DNA of 64,000 bases from Chitinophaga pinensis DSM 2588 (GTDB lineage: Bacteria; Bacteroidota; Bacteroidia; Chitinophagales; Chitinophagaceae): the NCBI RefSeq assembly GCF_000024005.1, contig NC_013132.1, positions 434,001 to 498,000 on the forward strand, written 5' to 3'. Positions 7,861-16,431 of the stretch are shown here, piece by piece (within the stretch, counting starts at the first letter, position 1; every line of letters begins with the position of its first letter). The notes below the pieces were generated by a model. That model made no database searches. It was not told the DNA's origin and saw nothing but the letters and a program-made list of their open reading frames with translations. The translations under genes were made by a program, and so were the position numbers.

Positions 7861-10800
7861 ATGAGAAGCCATGTACTCAACTGGTTGTGGCTGTGCTTTG
7901 CCTTTTTCTGTAGTGTAAAACCCACGAAGGCAAACACAAGCGTTAACCACTCTTTTTACGAAACCAGCGCTGAGCTAAGTAAATATCAGCCCGCAATTAC
8001 AGCCTTTCAACAGAAAGATACCACTGTAAAACCCACTACCAGTCCGGTAGTTATTACACCTTCGTCATCTTCAAAAGATACTTCTGGTAAACAGACGAAG
8101 GATACTGCAAAGCCTGCTGCTGCATCTCCGGTAGTCATTACACCGAACGCTGCCGCGAAAGATACTTCCGGCAAACAAACAAAAGATACCAGTGCCCCGG
8201 CTACTGCGTCTCCTGTTGTGATCACGCCAAATGCAGATACCAGCAAGCCAAAGCAGGATTCTTCTTCAGCATCCCGCACGGACAGTACACGTACTGCTGC
8301 TGCTAAAGACACAACAACAAAACCTAAAAGTGACACTGCATTGATATTACCTGCCGATCCTAACACGATCAAGCAGACAACCGGTCAGTTCAACCTGAAA
8401 GGCACAGTGAAAGAGGCCGGAGGAGCAGCTATTCCTGGTGCTCAGGTTGTCAATCTCAGCACTAAACAGGGTGTAGCAGCTGGTATTGATGGTACCTTTA
8501 CACTAAAGGCTTCTTTGAAAGATACTATCAAAATTTCCTCCGTGGGATTCGCAGAACAGTCCATTCCACTTGACTCGCAAGAACCACTCGCAGTGAATCT
8601 CGCACCTGCCTCAGCTGGTAAGAAAGAGTTGAAAGAAGTGGTTGTGACCGCACTCGGTATCCAAAAAAATACACGCGCTGTCGGTTATGCAGTAGAAGAA
8701 GTAAATGGTAGCGCTGTACAGGAAGCAAAAGAAGTCAACTTCGTAAATGCGCTGACCGGTAAAGTACCTGGTCTGCAAGTTAACAGCAATACGGGTTCCA
8801 TGGGTGGTTCCACTAAGATCACAATCCGTGGTGTGAAATCCATTCTCGGAGATAACAACGCATTTGTTGTTGTAGACGGAACACCATTTATCAATAACAA
8901 CACTAATCAGGGCGGTCAGCTCAACGGTGGTGGTGGTTACGATTTTGGTAGCTCACTCCAGGATATCAACCCTGAAGATATCGACAACATCTCTGTATTG
9001 AAAGGTGCTGCCGCAACGGCTCTGTACGGTAGCCGCGGTGCTAACGGTGTCATGCTGATCACTACGAAGAAACGCCCAGAAACTTCCGGTGGTATTGGTG
9101 TAACATACAGCATCAATGCACAGGTAGATCAGGTATATGTATTGCCTAAATACCAGAACGAGTATGGTGGTGGCACCGGTGGTAAATTCGATACACTCTA
9201 TTACAACCAGCATCCGGAAGGCTTCCTGAATGAAGGCGCAGCAACATATGATGACAACAATGGATTAGGCCGTTATGACCTGCTGGTAAAATATTATGAT
9301 GATGCATCATGGGGACCTAAATTAGATGGTCGTCAGGTACGTCACTACTGGTCATGGGATAAGAATAAGGGCAATCCTGATTTCGGTAAAACAGCGCCAT
9401 GGTCAGCGAATCCTAATAACGTGAGGGATTTCTACAGAACGGGGTTCACACTCACCAATAATATTGCCATGGCGGGTAACAATGATAAAGGTTACTTCAG
9501 ATTGTCCTATGGTAATATGACACAAAACTTTATCCTGCCGAATGCAGAAATGCGTCGTAATAACTTCTCATTTAATGGTGGCTATGAGGTAGCAAAAGGA
9601 TTGAAAGGTGTAGCCTCTATCAACTACAGCGCGACCAAAGCAAACGCTCGTCCAGGTACAGGTTTCACAGGTCCTAACCCGACTTTACAGTTCACCATGT
9701 ACGGACAGCGTCAGCTGGATATCGAACGTGAAAAGAAGTATCAGTATGAGGACGGATCACAAATCACCTGGAACCGTAAATCATGGAGTGATCCAGCTGT
9801 AGCTTCCAGCAATGGTCCATACTGGAACCGTTACAAGGACTATGAAACGGATAGCCGCAACCGCTTATTCGGTAATGCAGGTCTCGATTGGGATGTGGCA
9901 AAATGGCTGAGCATCAGTGGCCGTGTATTCATGGATGACTACAATACACTCGAAGAGGAAAGATCTGCGAAAGATTATCTGATCGGTGGTTATATCAAAA
10001 GAGTACGTACTTCCAGAGAAATGAACTATCAGTTAACTGCGAATATCAATAAAGACTTTGGTAAAGACTTTAAACTGAATGCGGTAGTAGGTGGTAATAT
10101 CATGCATCGTAAATGGACGACTACCGGCGGTAGTACTGTAGGAGGTCTGATCATCCGGGATGTATATAATCTGAATAACTCTGTGCAGACAGCACAGCCG
10201 ATTGATGAGTTCTTCGAAAAACAAATCAATTCCGGATTTGCAACAGCGTCTCTCGGTTATAGAAACTATCTGTTCCTGGAACTGACCGGACGTGCTGACT
10301 GGAGCTCTGCATTGGCCAGTGAAAACAATCCATATTTCTACCCCTCAGCATCTGCATCCTTCGTGTTCTCAGATCTGCTGAAAGACTGGAAATGGCTGAG
10401 CTTCGGTAAACTGCGTGGAAGTATTTCACAGGTAGGTAGTGATACGGATCCGTATCAGATCTATGATACTTACCAGTTCATTCCTCCATTCGGTAACTTC
10501 CCGGCTACACAGCTGACATCAGTTAAATACAACAAGACACTAAAACCGGAACGTACGAGAGAATACGAAACAGGTATCTCCCTGAAATTCCTGGATGATC
10601 ATATCGGACTGGATGTTACTTACTATGACAGGATCACCAAAGATCAGATCATTCCTTTGCCGATCTCTTCTGCAAGTGGTTTTACCAGCACCATCGTAAA
10701 TGGTGGTTCTGTACAGAACCGTGGTGTGGAAATAGGACTGAACCTGAATCCGATTCGCCTGAAAAATGGTTTCCGTTGGGATATCAATGCTAACATCGCC

Positions 10801-11565
10801 CGTAACCGTAACAAGCTGCTGGACCTGGATATTCCGCAATACAACAGCTCACTGCCTGTATTGCTGATCGGTACAGACCGAAGAACAACGAAAGTGTCTG
10901 TAGCAGCTTATGTAGGTAAACCAATGGGTACCTTACTGGGAACTGATTATGTATACGATGCACAGGGCCGTAAAATCGTCGGACCTGATGGTCTGTACAA
11001 GATCACTGACAATCCTGTTCCTATCGGTAACGCCTACCCTGATTTCACCGGTGGTGTAACCAACAGCTTTACTTATAAAGGTATTTATCTGTCTGCCCTG
11101 GTTGACTTCCAGCACGGAGGTGATTTCTTCTCTTACACAAACATGTATGGTAAAGGTTCCGGTCTGCTGGATATCACTGCTGCGAATGGTGTGAGAGAAA
11201 AAGGCATCATTGCAGAGGGTGTAACTGAAGATGGCAAACCAAATGATGTAGTGCTGGATGCAGCTACCTACTTCCAGAATAACGAAGGTAAAAATCTGAG
11301 TAAAGCGAATCTGTACGATGCGAGCTACATCTATCTGCGTGAAGTAAAACTGGGTTATAATCTGCCGGAAGGATGGTTCAAAAAAGTAGGCGCACAGACC
11401 GCAAGAGTGTCTCTGTACGGACGTAACCTCTGGCTGATCAAATCCAATGCACCAAACGTAGACCCTTCGAACATTATCAACTCCTCTTCCAATATACAGG
11501 GGATTGAAGGTGGTGCCTTACCATCACTGCGTTCTTATGGTGTTAACCTGAATGTATCATTCTAA
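7861..11565 (+). CDS. SusC/RagA-type TonB-dependent outer-membrane transporter with repeat linker
   Basis: Outer-membrane importer that works with the SusD lipoprotein encoded 11 bp downstream. At 1234 residues it is longer than usual because of its N-terminus. Residues 1-24 are a signal peptide; about 50-165 are a Thr/Ser/Lys/Asp/Pro-rich low-complexity linker in which SPVVITP recurs at 61, 89 and 117, an exact 28-residue period. A CarboxypepD_reg-like domain follows (about 175-255, FNLKGTVKEAGGAAIPGAQV), then the SusC signature (LKEVVVTALGIQK), the plug (ITIRGVKSILGDNNAFVVVDG, ISVLKGAAATALYGSRGANGV) and a 22-strand-type barrel ending in an aromatic residue (LNVSF). The imported compound is unknown: no glycoside hydrolase, sulfatase, protease or regulator is encoded nearby. 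Confidence 0.96.
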   Translation: MRSHVLNWLWLCFAFFCSVKPTKANTSVNHSFYETSAELSKYQPAITAFQQKDTTVKPTTSPVVITPSSSSKDTSGKQTKDTAKPAAASPVVITPNAAAKDTSGKQTKDTSAPATASPVVITPNADTSKPKQDSSSASRTDSTRTAAAKDTTTKPKSDTALILPADPNTIKQTTGQFNLKGTVKEAGGAAIPGAQVVNLSTKQGVAAGIDGTFTLKASLKDTIKISSVGFAEQSIPLDSQEPLAVNLAPASAGKKELKEVVVTALGIQKNTRAVGYAVEEVNGSAVQEAKEVNFVNALTGKVPGLQVNSNTGSMGGSTKITIRGVKSILGDNNAFVVVDGTPFINNNTNQGGQLNGGGGYDFGSSLQDINPEDIDNISVLKGAAATALYGSRGANGVMLITTKKRPETSGGIGVTYSINAQVDQVYVLPKYQNEYGGGTGGKFDTLYYNQHPEGFLNEGAATYDDNNGLGRYDLLVKYYDDASWGPKLDGRQVRHYWSWDKNKGNPDFGKTAPWSANPNNVRDFYRTGFTLTNNIAMAGNNDKGYFRLSYGNMTQNFILPNAEMRRNNFSFNGGYEVAKGLKGVASINYSATKANARPGTGFTGPNPTLQFTMYGQRQLDIEREKKYQYEDGSQITWNRKSWSDPAVASSNGPYWNRYKDYETDSRNRLFGNAGLDWDVAKWLSISGRVFMDDYNTLEEERSAKDYLIGGYIKRVRTSREMNYQLTANINKDFGKDFKLNAVVGGNIMHRKWTTTGGSTVGGLIIRDVYNLNNSVQTAQPIDEFFEKQINSGFATASLGYRNYLFLELTGRADWSSALASENNPYFYPSASASFVFSDLLKDWKWLSFGKLRGSISQVGSDTDPYQIYDTYQFIPPFGNFPATQLTSVKYNKTLKPERTREYETGISLKFLDDHIGLDVTYYDRITKDQIIPLPISSASGFTSTIVNGGSVQNRGVEIGLNLNPIRLKNGFRWDINANIARNRNKLLDLDIPQYNSSLPVLLIGTDRRTTKVSVAAYVGKPMGTLLGTDYVYDAQGRKIVGPDGLYKITDNPVPIGNAYPDFTGGVTNSFTYKGIYLSALVDFQHGGDFFSYTNMYGKGSGLLDITAANGVREKGIIAEGVTEDGKPNDVVLDAATYFQNNEGKNLSKANLYDASYIYLREVKLGYNLPEGWFKKVGAQTARVSLYGRNLWLIKSNAPNVDPSNIINSSSNIQGIEGGALPSLRSYGVNLNVSF
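8041..8229 (+). repeat. 84-bp in-frame tandem repeat inside SusC-1
   Basis: Units begin at 8041, 8125 and 8209; the third is partial. Each encodes SPVVITP followed, in the first two units, by KDTSGKQTKDT. The DNA units differ at many synonymous positions (agtccggtagtt, tctccggtagtc, tctcctgttgtg), so the repeat is old or the peptide sequence is under selection. Confidence 0.9.
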
Positions 11566-11576
11566 AACTGAGTTCA

Positions 11577-13037
11577 ATGTTAAAAAGATTCTTAATATAC
11601 GCATGGCCGGTATTATTCATCTTTGTGATGATGGCAGGATGTAAAAACCTGGATGAGATCAATCACGATCCAACCAAACCTACAGAGTCAGAGCCTGCAT
11701 ATCTGTTGACCAGCGCTGAGAAAAATGCGATGGATTTTATGTACAGCACTTTGCAGAATGGCTATATCGGTATGCACTATGCACAGTTCTGGTCCGCCAA
11801 TTCAAGGGTGAATGACAGTCAGTATGCTATTGATGAAAATAACAATACGGCTTTCTGGAATTCAATGTATGTATCCTTACACAGCCTTGATAGAATAATA
11901 ACAATCAATAATCAGCGGGGTAATAATCCGGCTGCTAAAAATCAGAATGCCATTGCCGGTATTCTAAAAGTATGGTTGTATCAGGTATTAACGGATTCAT
12001 ATGTAAACATTCCTTACTCACAGGCATTAAAAGAAGGTGATAATATTACACCTGCCTATGACAATCAACAGGCTATTTACGCTTCTCTGATCGATACACT
12101 GAACCAGCAGATTACAGCACTTGATCCGGCTCAGCCTACTTTCGATGGCGGTGATGTAATATATAACGGCAACGTGACGAAATGGAAAACACTGGCGCAT
12201 TCACTGATGCTGCGACTGGCGATCCGTATTGCGGATGTATCACCAGACAGGGCAAAAACGATCATTGAGGCTAATTATGCGGCAGCCATGCAGAGCAATG
12301 CTGATAACGCGAGATTTAATTATCTGGGTGCAGCACCTAATAAATTTCCCATGAGTGATGTGGACAGGGAAATCCTTGATTTCTTTGTGAGTAAAACACT
12401 GGTAGATTACATGGAAAGTGTAAACGATCCACGCTTGCCGATATTCGCCCGTCCAGCTCCTGCCGATACCTTGATCAGAGGCCTTGAATACGGTAGAAGC
12501 GCAAATGATCCGGGTAGGTTAGCTCCCGCTAATTACTCTTATCCTGGCAGAAGGATCTATTCGGACACTATGCCAGGGCTGTTGATGACTTATCCGGAGG
12601 TAGCATTTATACTCTCAGAAGCTGCCGCCAGGACCTGGAACGTAGGAGAACCGGCACAGGCATTTTACGAAAAAGGAATCCGTGCTTCTATGGAATTCTG
12701 GGGTATTACAACAGGTATTGATGAATACATTGCCGGAGTACCATTTACTGCCGGTGACTGGAAAAATGTGATCGGTACCCAGAAATGGCTGGCGCTGTAT
12801 CCGCAGGGATTCCAGGCATGGTTTGAGCGTCTGCGTCTTGACTTCAAAAAACCGAATGGAGATTCATTGTTCATAGCGCCATATTCAGGCTCTCTGGACC
12901 AGAATGTACCATATGTACCATCCCGTCTGACTTATCCTTTGGGTGAGCGTACACAGAATGCGGATTCTTACCAGAAGGCGGCTGATGCGATCGGAGGTGA
13001 TACCAAAAAGAGCAAAAGCTGGTGGGATAAAAACTAA
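11577..13037 (+). CDS. SusD/RagB-like surface lipoprotein (SusD-like_2 type)
   Basis: Nutrient-binding lipoprotein that caps the SusC barrel encoded immediately upstream. The lipobox MMAGC places the acylated cysteine at residue 22. After it comes KNLDEINHDPTKPTE, the N-terminal signature of the SusD-like_2 branch, then TPR-like helices (WNSMYVSLHSLDRII, KVWLYQVLTDSYVNIPYSQAL). The C-terminal part has the usual W-x-x-L..P.G-type segment (QKWLALYPQGFQAWFERLR) and a closing stretch, PSRLTYPLGERTQN. Length of 486 residues is normal. It overlaps no other gene and is followed by a strong terminator, so the transcription unit is SusC-SusD only. Ligand unknown. Confidence 0.94.
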   Translation: MLKRFLIYAWPVLFIFVMMAGCKNLDEINHDPTKPTESEPAYLLTSAEKNAMDFMYSTLQNGYIGMHYAQFWSANSRVNDSQYAIDENNNTAFWNSMYVSLHSLDRIITINNQRGNNPAAKNQNAIAGILKVWLYQVLTDSYVNIPYSQALKEGDNITPAYDNQQAIYASLIDTLNQQITALDPAQPTFDGGDVIYNGNVTKWKTLAHSLMLRLAIRIADVSPDRAKTIIEANYAAAMQSNADNARFNYLGAAPNKFPMSDVDREILDFFVSKTLVDYMESVNDPRLPIFARPAPADTLIRGLEYGRSANDPGRLAPANYSYPGRRIYSDTMPGLLMTYPEVAFILSEAAARTWNVGEPAQAFYEKGIRASMEFWGITTGIDEYIAGVPFTAGDWKNVIGTQKWLALYPQGFQAWFERLRLDFKKPNGDSLFIAPYSGSLDQNVPYVPSRLTYPLGERTQNADSYQKAADAIGGDTKKSKSWWDKN

Positions 13038-13064
13038 GGAACACAACTATCCTCATAAATCCCG

Positions 13065-13095
13065 AGCCCCGGCCACAAGCCGGGGCTTTTTCTTT
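13065..13095 (+). terminator. Rho-independent terminator of SusC/SusD operon 1
   Basis: Perfect 9-bp stem AGCCCCGGC (13065-13073) / GCCGGGGCT (13079-13087) with loop CACAA, followed by a T-rich run. It sits 27 bp after the SusD stop codon. Confidence 0.92.
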
Positions 13096-13128
13096 GTATA
13101 AGAGATAATACACCTATAGTTATGCTTC

Positions 13129-13245
13129 GTTAGTGCTCCCTTTTTATCGGAGCATTAACGTTGGATGAGTATAGTCAGACTATATTAATACTATCGCCAT
13201 AGTATTCCCAAAGGTAAGCCTGATTTCTGCGGCTGCATGACGTCA
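13129..13245. repeat. Cluster of inverted repeats in the 13.1-13.4 kb spacer
   Basis: Four palindromic elements in 117 bp: GTTAGTGCTCC (13129-13139) with GGAGCATTAAC (13149-13159), one mismatch; ATAGTC-A-GACTAT (13171-13183); AATACTAT-CGCC-ATAGTATT (13187-13206); and TGACGTCA (13238-13245). None is followed by a T-run, so they are not ordinary terminators. The remaining spacer to 13422 holds no gene I can support. Confidence 0.6.
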
Positions 13246-13422
13246 GGCAACTACAATATGAAGCCCTTTTTACAGGCATGTAATCAGGAGGCAATATTAA
13301 CGGAGGAGACGAGGCTGACGGATATTATTCAGACGCTGTTTGGGGCTTATTTACCACATACGGTTGTTTCCCGGACATACTTATCCAGTCCCGGTGTTAA
13401 AGGGCCATTTTACCAGTAAAAC

Positions 13423-13902
13423 TTAATTGATATGATCATTTGCCAGACGGCTGAACTCCTCGTGTGCGTCGGCAGATTTGAACGCGCTGGTTGGTACGAG
13501 GAAAAAATTCTTTTTACCACGATAGAGGAAGAAGAAGTTTTTGGCTTCTACGACCCGGGTAAAAGTGCTCCAGGAGAGCAGGCGTTGTTGTTCACTGTTA
13601 CGGGTGGAGATGGTGATCCCTTCTTCTGAATATTTCAGGTGGATATCGTCTTTAAAGGTAGCGGCCTTATTATAGATGGAAACGGGCAGCAGGAACCAGA
13701 ACACCATAATGATGAGTACCACCATTGAGACAATCCCTATCAGGGCGCCTATTGTTACTATTTTAAAAGCAAATCCGGCCAGTGTGAAGGCCAAAAGGAT
13801 GAAGAGTGTGTTGCGGAATACTTTTATTTCTCCCAGCTGCAAAAAATGATAGCGTAATGCATTCAATACCTCCTCCTTATTGTAATTAAACTCCAAATGC
13901 AT
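13423..13902 (-). CDS. YcxB-like membrane protein
   Basis: A 159-residue membrane protein resembling the YcxB-like family, whose biochemical role is not established. Two close transmembrane segments (residues about 30-52 and 54-75) are followed by a C-terminal PH-like beta-rich domain: IHLKYSEEGITISTRNSEQQRLLSWSTF fits the pattern of YcxB-type proteins, and LYRGKKNFFLVPTSAF is their typical closing motif. The ATG at 13902 is the only good start. It begins 17 bp after the stop of the secreted-protein gene on the same strand, so the two are likely co-transcribed. Similarity was judged by eye, so the family call is moderately sure. Confidence 0.72.
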   Translation of the reverse strand: MHLEFNYNKEEVLNALRYHFLQLGEIKVFRNTLFILLAFTLAGFAFKIVTIGALIGIVSMVVLIIMVFWFLLPVSIYNKAATFKDDIHLKYSEEGITISTRNSEQQRLLSWSTFTRVVEAKNFFFLYRGKKNFFLVPTSAFKSADAHEEFSRLANDHIN

Positions 13903-13919
13903 TATGGCAAGGCAAACTT

Positions 13920-14501
13920 TTATTTATTAACAGGAAGGGTCATCTGACTCTCCATATCATCTCTACGGCTGACAGGCGCGTATTTCTTACGGTTGGCAAC
14001 TGGTTGTTTTTTAACAGTGCCGGAGGAACCATCGGAGAGGTCATCCTCGCTCAAACCTGGAAAATTATTCTTTACGAACTGAAAATACTGTTGTAAGGTC
14101 TTTGGATCTACTTTGAAAGGAAAGGCCAGCTCGTTGCCGGTTAGTTTCGACAATTCATTGCTATTGATCCGGGATTCGTTCTGCAGGTACCATTTATAGA
14201 GATCCAGGATACCTTTTTTGAGCTCCTCTTCATACATTTTATCACCATCCTGATCCTTAGGTAACATCCACACGTATTCTTCCACCCTGGTCGGGCGGGT
14301 TACTTTGGTTACAGTTACCGTCTTCTCGTCGCAATTAGCATTCTTATTTCCGGCCTTATCGCCTTCCTTCTCCTTGTCTTTCTCCTTCTCTTTCTCTTTA
14401 CCGGCTTTGGTTTTATCCTCGTCCTTCCATTTTTCGCTATTTGCGCTTGCTGATGCGGCTGAGGCAACGGAGACCAACAGCAGGAACAACAGCTTCTTCA
14501 T
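13920..14501 (-). CDS. Secreted Lys/Glu-rich protein of unknown function
   Basis: I do not recognise this protein. Start chosen at ATG 14501 because MKKLLFLLLVSVASAASASA is a clean signal peptide; an in-frame ATG at 14540 would add 13 residues ahead of it. The mature 193-residue precursor has a strongly charged segment (residues about 24-54, KEKEKEKDKEKEGDK) that may be a flexible tether, then a compact helical part with aromatic residues (EYVWMLPKD, LDLYKWYLQNESRI) and a polar tail. One cysteine occurs near residue 57. The YcxB-like gene follows 17 bp downstream. The codon pattern matches its neighbours and there is no sign of decay. Confidence 0.62.
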   Translation of the reverse strand: MKKLLFLLLVSVASAASASANSEKWKDEDKTKAGKEKEKEKDKEKEGDKAGNKNANCDEKTVTVTKVTRPTRVEEYVWMLPKDQDGDKMYEEELKKGILDLYKWYLQNESRINSNELSKLTGNELAFPFKVDPKTLQQYFQFVKNNFPGLSEDDLSDGSSGTVKKQPVANRKKYAPVSRRDDMESQMTLPVNK

Positions 14502-15592
14502 AGTGTAAAAAATTTGTAAGACTAAAAATACAAAATCCAAATTATAAATCCCAAACTAATTGTCCGGCGGGAGGGAAGGATAGAGGGTTAAAAAACAAAA
14601 GCAATGGATAAACCATTGCTTTCGAGAGTCATTTTACATTGCATGATGATTCACGCCTGTAGGAAATATTTGGTTCTTCATAGGACAGTAACCATAATAA
14701 AATTAATACAATAACAAATATAATAAATATTTATTGCAAGATAGATGCGATCCTAAATATTTGAAATTCTTCAATTTACCATCGCCATTTTTGCAAAGCT
14801 GGTAAAAAACATAAAGGATTGTTAAAAATCCAAAACACGACTTTTTACGGATATATATAAATAAAGCTAAAATGACCACGAAAGCATCGTAAGGGGATTT
14901 GTAAATTAAACTGACCGGAGCCAACTGTAATACTGTATGAAAAAACTAATCGTGAGAATACTGAAACGGACAGATAAGGGGAGAAATTAACATTTACTGA
15001 ATAAAACCGTGAGAACGGTACCGAGTAAAAAGAGTAAGGGCACCTGGAAAGGCGCCCTCAATTTGTTACTATCCTATGAAAACCCTATTTGAATACAAAT
15101 GTAAGGGCATGTTATTTTTCTTTGAAATTTTAAAGCCACAATAACAAATCGTTAACAAAGACAGCAATCTCACAACGCCTCAATCCCTTAACAGTATTGA
15201 ATTCCGCTTATTCGTACTTTTTTCCTAAATTCGTTAACAAACCGCTCAGAACTTATTGATGGGCCTGTCCACGAAAGAGTCATTTTGTATGTAGAATGTA
15301 TGTAGAATTATCTTCCTACCAGTTTCCCCTTACACAGGGATCCGCTCATTTAAGTACTTGACTGGAGGGTTAAAAAAGTATATTTTTATTTGATATGATG
15401 GTGTTTTAATCTTTTTATTTCCATTTCTTTAGAACGAATATATGGCCTGAAGATTGCACTATAAACGGACAGAACCCTTACTGGATGGGAATTTGGTCGA
15501 ATAGAAAATGAATAATATGCATATTCATTTAACAATGTGGCTTATTACCGAAAAAATTATACATTTGCGACAACCGGAACAATGCTATTTTA
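14502..15592. other. 1.1-kb AT-rich gap with hairpins, no supported gene
   Basis: No protein gene is convincing; the short minus-strand frame at 14703-14924 is low-complexity. Structures seen: a perfect hairpin AAAGCAATGG/CCATTGCTTT (14598-14622); a hairpin AGGGCACC/GGCGCCCT with one mismatch (15037-15058), followed by a T-rich stretch, terminator-like and possibly the 3' end of a small RNA; a tandem 11-bp repeat GTATGTAGAAT (15287-15308); and the palindrome ATATGCATAT (15515-15524), 36 bp before the promoter box of the next gene. Confidence 0.5.
15560..15567 (+). promoter_or_regulatory. Bacteroidota -7 box (TACATTTG) for the GGGP synthase gene
   Basis: Exact match to TAnnTTTG, 25 bp before the ATG at 15593. 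No clear -33 TTG element is seen. Confidence 0.6.
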
Positions 15593-16351
15593 ATGCACAA
15601 TAAAATATACAATTCTTTTATCGATAGGAAAGCGAAGGGCATAAAGTCGTTCGCAGTACTGATTGATCCGGATAAGGTAAATCCTGCTGACATAGCAGAC
15701 CTTGCGGCGAAATGTACGGCAGCTAAGGTGGATTATATATTCCTTGGCGGTAGTCTTGTGATCACCAACCACCTCGATGAATGCGTACAACAGTTTAAAA
15801 CACTCTGTGATATTCCTGTGGTGTTATTCCCTGGCAGCCCCTCTCAGGTCTCCCGTTATGCCGACGCATTGCTTTACCTGTCTGTTATCTCAGGGCGTAA
15901 CCCCGAATTGCTGATAGGACAACACGTACTATCTGCTCCAGCCGTTAAAAAGAGCGGCCTGGAAGTTATTTCTACCGGTTATGTCTTAATTGACGGCGGC
16001 GCGCCGACTACTGTATCTTATATCAGTAATACCACTCCCATTCCTTCAGATAAAGACGACATTGCCATGTGTACTGCAATGGCGGGCGAGATGCTGGGCA
16101 TGAAAGTAGTATTTATGGACGCCGGCAGCGGCGCCCGTAAGCCGATCACGGAAAGTATGATCTCCCGTGTAGCCAGCCAGGTTTCAGCTCCTATTATCGT
16201 TGGCGGCGGTATCCGCGACGCAGAAAAGGCTTACCTGAACTGTAAAGCAGGCGCTGATATCATAGTCGTAGGTAATGCGATCGAGAAGGAAACTTCACTC
16301 ATCAAAGAAATGGCCGATGCAGTGCACGCAGCTGCACCTGTGTTAAAATAA
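15593..16351 (+). CDS. pcrB: Geranylgeranylglyceryl/heptaprenylglyceryl phosphate synthase (PcrB family)
   Basis: TIM-barrel prenyltransferase joining a polyprenyl diphosphate to sn-glycerol 1-phosphate through an ether bond. In archaea this is the first step of membrane lipid synthesis; Bacteroidota homologues are known but their product lipid is poorly understood. Motifs along the barrel: AVLIDPDK (residues 21-28), FLGGSL, IPVVLFPGSPSQVS, a tyrosine/glycine-rich STGYVLIDGG, EMLGMKVVFMDAGSGA and the phosphate-binding PIIVGGGIRD and ADIIVVGNAIE near the C-terminus. Length 252 is normal. It stands alone between a long spacer and a strong terminator. Chain-length specificity depends on residues at the barrel floor and cannot be called here. 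Confidence 0.93.
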   Translation: MHNKIYNSFIDRKAKGIKSFAVLIDPDKVNPADIADLAAKCTAAKVDYIFLGGSLVITNHLDECVQQFKTLCDIPVVLFPGSPSQVSRYADALLYLSVISGRNPELLIGQHVLSAPAVKKSGLEVISTGYVLIDGGAPTTVSYISNTTPIPSDKDDIAMCTAMAGEMLGMKVVFMDAGSGARKPITESMISRVASQVSAPIIVGGGIRDAEKAYLNCKAGADIIVVGNAIEKETSLIKEMADAVHAAAPVLK

Positions 16352-16363
16352 TAAATGCTTTAA

Positions 16364-16416
16364 AAAAGCGAAACGCTGATCATCGTAGTCAATACGGTAA
16401 TCAGCGTTTCGCTTTT
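16364..16416. terminator. Strong bidirectional terminator
   Basis: Perfect 17-bp inverted repeat (16364-16380 with 16400-16416, core GCGAAACGCTGAT) with A-tract and T-tract ends. It serves the GGGP synthase gene and the convergent response-regulator gene ending at 16432. Confidence 0.92.
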
Positions 16417-16431
16417 CAGCTTCATATCGCC

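Noticed and set aside
8041..8229. Possible CRISPR-like repeat
   Set aside because: Repeats are coding, in frame, 84 bp long and without unique spacers.
8007..8372. Minus-strand frame through the SusC-1 repeats
   Set aside because: The repeat on the plus strand encodes the periodic linker in frame with a signal peptide and a SusC; the antisense frame is incidental.
13237..13419. Open frame of 60 codons after operon 1
   Set aside because: Overlaps a palindrome at its start (TGACGTCA) and shows no conserved-looking pattern.
14703..14924. Minus-strand frame of 73 codons with a hydrophobic middle
   Set aside because: AT-rich low-complexity translation, no start context and no partner gene.
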